From Bacilli bacterium (lineage in GTDB: Bacteria > Bacillota_I > Bacilli_A > RF39 > UBA660), in assembly GCA_028684435.1 (NCBI GenBank), contig JAQUFX010000010.1, positions 1 to 26,707 of the forward strand: DNA of 26,707 bases. Reading direction: 5' to 3'. Under the pieces are notes generated by a model. The model did no database searches and had not been told where the DNA came from. It saw only the letters and a program-made list of their open reading frames with translations. How positions within the stretch are numbered: the first letter of the stretch is position 1; each line of letters opens with the position of its first letter. Of the stretch, positions 22,486 to 26,707 are shown in pieces. Both the position numbers and the translations under genes were made by a program.

Positions 22486-23841
22486 ATGGATACAACAATC
22501 TGTGCTATTTCTACAGCAGTAGGAACAGGAGCAATTTCAATAATCAGGGTTAGTGGTAAAGAAGCTATTTGTATTGTTAATAGTGTTTTTTCAGGCGTTA
22601 ATCTAACAAAAGTAAATAGCCATACTATTCATTATGGATTCATTGTTGAAAATAATTATAAAATTGATGAAGTGTTGATAACAATAATGAAGGCACCAAA
22701 AACTTTTACAACTGAAGATACAGTGGAAATAAATTGTCATGGTGGTATTTCTACAACTAATAAAATTTTAGAAATATTATTAAATAAAGGATGTAAATTG
22801 GCTGAACCAGGCGAATTTACTAAAAGAGCTTTTTTAAATAGTAGAATTGATTTATTAAAAGCTGAAGCAATTAGTGATATTATTAATTCAGAAACTGAAA
22901 AAGCTCGAAAATTAGCTATTAATCAAATAGCAGGTAAATTATCAGAAAAAATCGATCAGATACGAAAAAACTTAATTCAATTGCAAGCTAGTATTGAAGT
23001 AAATATCGATTATCCTGAATATGAAGATATTGAAGTAATAACTTATCAAAATTTAATGCCTAATTTAAATAAAATATTATTTGATCTTAATGAATTAATA
23101 ATAGAATCAGAGAATGGCAAAATAATCAAAAATGGAATTAATGTTGTTATTATTGGCAAACCAAATGTAGGTAAAAGCAGTATTTTAAATGCTTTTTTAG
23201 AAGAAGATAAAGCAATTGTTACTAATATTCCTGGAACTACTAGAGATATTATTGAAGGTAAAATAAATTTAAATGGTATATTATTAAATATAATTGATAC
23301 AGCTGGATTGCGTTATACTACCGATTTTGTAGAAAAAATCGGTGTTCAAAAAAGTATTGACATAAGTGAAAAAGCAGATTTAATAATATATGTTATTGAT
23401 AATACCAACACAAATTTGTCTGCAGATATTAAAAAAATTAACAAATTAAAAAACAAAAAAATAATTATATTTATTAATAAAAATGATATTAGCAGTAAAA
23501 ACAATTATGATGAACTAAATAAATATAATTTAGTTATGGGAAATACAGTTTCTAAAAACGGACTTAACGAATTAAAGAATAAAATAGTAGAAATGTTTAA
23601 TATAAAATATTTAGATACTAAAGATTATTCTTATTTGTCTTCAGCAAGACAAATATCATTAACTAAAAAAGCTAAAAACGTGATAGAAAATGCTATAAAC
23701 AATTTAAATGAAGGTATATCTATTGATATGGTGACAATTGATATTAAAGAATGTTATGAAACATTAGGAGAAATAATCGGGGTTGTTTATAAAGAAGATT
23801 TAATAGATGAATTATTTTCTCGATTTTGTTTAGGAAAGTAG
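22486..23841 (+). CDS. mnmE: tRNA modification GTPase MnmE (TrmE)
   Basis: With MnmG, MnmE makes the (carboxymethyl)aminomethyl group on wobble uridine-34 of several tRNAs. The 451 residues show the folate-binding N-domain (to about 115), then a helical domain interrupted by the G domain. G1 is GKPNVGKSS near 222, G2/K-loop NIPGTTRD, G3 DTAGLR and G4 NKND. The C-terminal motif FCLGK supplies the catalytic cysteine. All parts look intact. A GAGGTGG site precedes the ATG. mnmG starts 6 bases later. Confidence 0.98.
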   Translation: MDTTICAISTAVGTGAISIIRVSGKEAICIVNSVFSGVNLTKVNSHTIHYGFIVENNYKIDEVLITIMKAPKTFTTEDTVEINCHGGISTTNKILEILLNKGCKLAEPGEFTKRAFLNSRIDLLKAEAISDIINSETEKARKLAINQIAGKLSEKIDQIRKNLIQLQASIEVNIDYPEYEDIEVITYQNLMPNLNKILFDLNELIIESENGKIIKNGINVVIIGKPNVGKSSILNAFLEEDKAIVTNIPGTTRDIIEGKINLNGILLNIIDTAGLRYTTDFVEKIGVQKSIDISEKADLIIYVIDNTNTNLSADIKKINKLKNKKIIIFINKNDISSKNNYDELNKYNLVMGNTVSKNGLNELKNKIVEMFNIKYLDTKDYSYLSSARQISLTKKAKNVIENAINNLNEGISIDMVTIDIKECYETLGEIIGVVYKEDLIDELFSRFCLGK

Positions 23842-23847
23842 GTTTTT

Positions 23848-25725
23848 ATGAAAAAAAAATACGATATAATTGTTGTAGGAGGAGGCCACGCAGGTTGTGA
23901 AGCTTCTTATGCAGCAGCAAAGTTAAATTTTAATGTTGCATTAATTACTTCTAATATTAATAATATTGCAGATATGCCTTGCAATCCTTCAATAGGAGGA
24001 ACCGCAAAAGGAATCGTAGTTAGAGAAATTGATGCTTTAGGTGGAATTATGGGTAAAATTGCTGATCGAAGTCATTTTCAAATAAAAATGTTAAATAATT
24101 CAAAAGGTCCCGCAGTAAGATCTTTAAGGGCTCAAGCTGACAAAAAGATATATCCTCAAGAAATGTTAAAAGAATTAAAAAAATTAAAAAATTTATCCAT
24201 TATTGAAGCAATGGTTGAAGATATAGTAGTAACTGATAATAATATAACCGGAGCAGTATTAGAAAATAATAAAATTATTAATTGTAAATCATTAATATTA
24301 ACAACCGGAACTTATCTTAAAAGTAATATTTTAGTAGGAGCAGAAATTAAAAAAGAAGGACCTCATGGTGAAAGAAGGTCGATTAATTTAAGTGATAATT
24401 TAAAGAAATTCGGATTTGAAATCTTAAGATTAAAAACTGGAACACCACAAAGAATTGAAAAAAATTCAATTGATTATTCAAAATTAAAACCTGAATATGG
24501 TGATTTAACTCCCCTTACTTTTAGTTTTGATAATCTTCCTTTATATGATATTAATAATCAAGAGCTATGTTATGTAACATATACATCACCAGAAACTCAT
24601 AAAATAATAAAAGAAAATTTAAAAAAATCAGCTATGTATAGTGGTAATGTCAAAGGAATAGGGGCTAGATACTGCCCGTCTATTGAAGATAAAGTAGTTA
24701 GATTTGCGGATAAAGAAAGGCATCAACTTTTCTTAGAACCAGAAAGTAAATTTACAAATGAAATATATATTCAAGGTTTTTCAACAAGTATGCCATATGA
24801 TGTTCAAGATAAATTAGTTCACAGTTTACAAGGTTTAGAAAAAGCTAAAATTTTAAAATATGCTTATGCAATTGAATATGATGCTATAAACCCTCTTCAT
24901 TTAAAACCCTCTTTAGAAACTAAGATTATTAATAATTTATTTACTGCAGGTCAAATTAATGGAACAAGCGGCTACGAAGAAGCGGCAGGGCAAGGACTTA
25001 TTGCGGGAATTAATGCCTCATTAAAATTACAAAATAAAGAACCATTTATATTAAAAAGAAATGAAGCGTATATTGGCGTATTGATAGATGATTTAGTAAC
25101 GAAAGGCACTGTTGAACCATATCGGTTATTAACTTCAAGAGCTGAATATAGACTTATATTAAGACATGATAATGCTGATCTAAGATTAAGAAAATATGGA
25201 TATAAAATAGGTTTAATAAATAAAACCCAATTTAATAAAATAATTAAAAAAGAAAATAATATAAAAAAATTAATTAATGAATTAAAAACAAAAAGATTAT
25301 CTACAAAAAGTATTCCTTTAGACATTTTAAATAAAATTAAAGAAAAACAATTAACAAGTGGTTATAGTTTATATGAATTTGTAAAAAGACCTGAAATTAG
25401 ATTAATAGATTTTATTAATAATAAATTAATTACTTCTAGATATTCTGAAGATATAATTGAAACGACAGAATTTTTAATAAAATATGAAGGTTATATCAAT
25501 AAAACTTATAAAGATGTTGAAAGATTACTTAAATTAGAAGAAAAACAAATACCAAAAGATTTAGATTATGATAAAGTTAAGAATATTGCTACTGAAGCTA
25601 GACAAAAATTAAAACAAATTAAACCGTTAACAATAGCACAAGCAATTAGAATAAGTGGAGTTAATTCAGCTGATATTTCCATGCTGGTTGTATATTTAAA
25701 GAAAGAATATAGTAAAAATGAATAA
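23848..25725 (+). CDS. mnmG: tRNA uridine-34 modification FAD enzyme MnmG (GidA)
   Basis: The FAD-dependent partner of MnmE. The 625 residues open with the dinucleotide-binding motif IIVVGGGHAGCEAS. Family blocks follow: MPCNPSIGGTAKG, GTYLKSNILVG, RLKTGTPQRI, ARYCPSIEDKV, FLEPES, GFSTSMP and AGQINGTSGYEEAAGQG. The C-terminal helical domain ends SGVNSADISMLVVYLKK. Length is normal. The order mnmE-mnmG-rsmG is that of Bacillus. The last 8 bases overlap rsmG. Confidence 0.98.
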   Translation: MKKKYDIIVVGGGHAGCEASYAAAKLNFNVALITSNINNIADMPCNPSIGGTAKGIVVREIDALGGIMGKIADRSHFQIKMLNNSKGPAVRSLRAQADKKIYPQEMLKELKKLKNLSIIEAMVEDIVVTDNNITGAVLENNKIINCKSLILTTGTYLKSNILVGAEIKKEGPHGERRSINLSDNLKKFGFEILRLKTGTPQRIEKNSIDYSKLKPEYGDLTPLTFSFDNLPLYDINNQELCYVTYTSPETHKIIKENLKKSAMYSGNVKGIGARYCPSIEDKVVRFADKERHQLFLEPESKFTNEIYIQGFSTSMPYDVQDKLVHSLQGLEKAKILKYAYAIEYDAINPLHLKPSLETKIINNLFTAGQINGTSGYEEAAGQGLIAGINASLKLQNKEPFILKRNEAYIGVLIDDLVTKGTVEPYRLLTSRAEYRLILRHDNADLRLRKYGYKIGLINKTQFNKIIKKENNIKKLINELKTKRLSTKSIPLDILNKIKEKQLTSGYSLYEFVKRPEIRLIDFINNKLITSRYSEDIIETTEFLIKYEGYINKTYKDVERLLKLEEKQIPKDLDYDKVKNIATEARQKLKQIKPLTIAQAIRISGVNSADISMLVVYLKKEYSKNE

Positions 25726-26458
25726 AAAAGAATTTATTTTAGAATTATCAAAATTAAATATTAAAGTAACAAATAAAGAATTAGAAAAATTAGAAATTTA
25801 TTATAAATTTCTAAAAGAATATAATTCTCATACTAATTTAACTTCTATTATTGAAAAAGATTTGGTATATTTAAAACATTTTTATGATTCACTGACAATA
25901 AATAAAGCTCTTGATTTATATAAACATGAAACATTACTTGATATTGGAACAGGAGCTGGATTTCCTGGAATGGTAATAAAGATTTTTTATCCTCATTTAA
26001 AAATAACTTTATTAGATTCTAATAATAAAAAAATAATGTTTCTTAAGCAGTTAGCTGAAAAATTAGATTTGAAAGATAATTTATATATTATAAATGCTCG
26101 AAGTGAAGACTATATAAAAGAAAAAAGAGATTATTTTGATATTGTAACATCTAGAGGTGTCGCGGATTTAAAAATATTATTAGAATTATCATTACCATTT
26201 GCTAAATTAGAAGGCTATGTTGTTCCTTTAAAAGGAAATATTAAAGAAGAATTAGAATCTTCTAAAAAAGTAATTGATTTATTAGGAGGGAAATTACTTA
26301 AAGTAATCAATTTTAAGTTACCATTTGAAAATAGTAATCGAAATATTCCAATTATTAAAAAAAAATGTTTAACTTCACCAAAATATCCTCGTTCTTATAA
26401 TCTTATTATTAAAAAACACTTGAATCTCAAAGTAAATGCAATATTAGATAAATCATAG
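25718..26458 (+). CDS. rsmG: 16S rRNA (guanine-527-N7) methyltransferase RsmG (GidB)
   Basis: RsmG methylates G527 of 16S rRNA with S-adenosylmethionine; its loss gives low-level streptomycin resistance in other bacteria. The 246 residues show the SAM-binding loop LLDIGTGAGFPGMVIKI (about 70-86), the acidic LLDSNNKKIMFLKQL, and SRGVADLKILLELSLPF. The start overlaps mnmG, with a weak ribosome binding site, so coupled translation is likely. In Bacillus the next gene is noc; here a terminator and then non-coding sequence run to the window edge. Confidence 0.97.
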   Translation: MNKKEFILELSKLNIKVTNKELEKLEIYYKFLKEYNSHTNLTSIIEKDLVYLKHFYDSLTINKALDLYKHETLLDIGTGAGFPGMVIKIFYPHLKITLLDSNNKKIMFLKQLAEKLDLKDNLYIINARSEDYIKEKRDYFDIVTSRGVADLKILLELSLPFAKLEGYVVPLKGNIKEELESSKKVIDLLGGKLLKVINFKLPFENSNRNIPIIKKKCLTSPKYPRSYNLIIKKHLNLKVNAILDKS

Positions 26459-26501
26459 GTTGTATCTAACTAATTGCAAAATTTTTTTAGTAAAATAAAA
26501 G

Positions 26502-26540
26502 AAAAAATGGTATTATATATGCGAATACCATTTTTTTTTA
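26502..26540 (+). terminator. Rho-independent terminator of mnmE-mnmG-rsmG
   Basis: TGGTATT and AATACCA form the core stem, extended by A-T pairs, with a 9-base loop and nine T. It starts 43 bases after the rsmG stop. Confidence 0.88.
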
Positions 26541-26549
26541 CATATAAAA

Positions 26550-26582
26550 AAGGTTTGATATGAAAATTTAAGGTTTGATATG
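26550..26582. repeat. Two copies of a 13-bp direct repeat, 20-bp period
   Basis: AAGGTTTGATATG occurs at 26550-26562 and 26570-26582. The second copy directly precedes the possible insertion-sequence end at 26583. Confidence 0.6.
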
Positions 26583-26707
26583 GGAGTGTAAAAAATTTTG
26601 TGTAAATGGTCTAACCATGATGTGGAAGCAAAACAATAATTGCTTCTTTTTTTCATTTCTTTTGTTAAATACAGAATAATTTAAAATTCGAATTTTGTCA
26701 AGGCCAG
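26583..26707. mobile_element. Possible end of an IS256-like element running off the window
   Basis: GGAGTGTAAAAAATTTTG followed by TGTAAAT (to about 26607) resembles the terminal repeats of IS256/mutator elements, which typically carry TTGTGTAAA. A terminator-like hairpin lies just inside it. On the minus strand a short frame ending LTKFEF and a stop near 26679 could be a transposase C-terminus, but only a few residues are in the window. Tentative. Confidence 0.35.
26625..26653 (+). terminator. Hairpin with T-tract near the window end
   Basis: GAAGCAA pairs with TTGCTTC around an 8-base loop, followed by seven T on the plus strand. No plus-strand gene precedes it within the 170 bases after the mnm operon terminator, so it may shield whatever lies to the right, for example an insertion sequence, from incoming transcription. 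Confidence 0.7.

Noticed and set aside
24972..25325. Minus-strand open frame of 117 codons inside mnmG
   Set aside because: Antisense to highly conserved mnmG motifs and without homology that I recognise.
26573..26706. Minus-strand open frame running in from the window edge
   Set aside because: It reads through the putative insertion-sequence terminal repeat and a hairpin, and its translation has no recognisable family features.
1..26707. CRISPR arrays, tRNA or rRNA genes, prophage or toxin-antitoxin genes
   Set aside because: None seen: no regularly spaced repeats, no tRNA- or rRNA-like conserved segments, and all long frames are assigned to housekeeping or regulatory genes.

Overview
The window is a chromosome replication origin region from a very AT-rich, low-GC Gram-positive bacterium of the class Bacilli. 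It is probably not a Bacillus: the SRP RNA is the short form without an Alu domain, several genes found here in Bacillus are missing, and gene order is condensed. TGA is read as stop (rnpA ends in TGA, overlapping the yidC start), so this is not a mycoplasma code. The two SpoVT paralogues, BofA, RicT (YaaT) and ComK point to a lineage with sporulation and competence regulators. An uncultured gut Bacilli or Erysipelotrichia-like group is plausible, but that is inference.

Layout: oriC surrounds dnaA. Every gene left of it is on the minus strand and every gene right of it is on the plus strand, so all genes are transcribed away from the origin. The left arm, reading away from oriC, is dnaA, dnaN, comK, recF, gyrB, gyrA, a 0.6 kb intergenic region, SRP RNA, tadA, dnaX, ybaB, recR, bofA, holB, ricT, pth, mfd, two spoVT copies and tatD. 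The right arm is rpmH, rnpA, yidC, khpB (jag), mnmE, mnmG, rsmG, a terminator, and possibly the end of an IS256-like element at the window edge.

The most informative non-coding part is 10773-11382. It holds a minimal SRP RNA with its own promoter and terminator, three perfect 16-bp parS sites (ParB/Spo0J), and a perfect Noc-binding palindrome abutting the middle parS. Two more identical Noc-type palindromes lie inside dnaX and between ricT and pth. The origin itself has two parts. Six DnaA-box-like 9-mers lie upstream of dnaA. The dnaA-dnaN gap has a box followed directly by four TAA trinucleotides, like the unwinding element of Bacillus.

The genes serve replication initiation and elongation (dnaA, dnaN, dnaX, holB), topology (gyrA, gyrB), repair (recF, recR, ybaB, mfd), RNA processing and translation (rnpA, rpmH, tadA, mnmE, mnmG, rsmG, pth), membrane insertion (yidC, SRP RNA), and developmental control (comK, ricT, spoVT, bofA). 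Notable oddities are comK in the place where Bacillus has yaaA, a ComK without the MecA-binding tail, a tandem recent spoVT duplication, substitutions in the DnaA box-reading helix, and unusual residues at drug-relevant positions of GyrA and GyrB.
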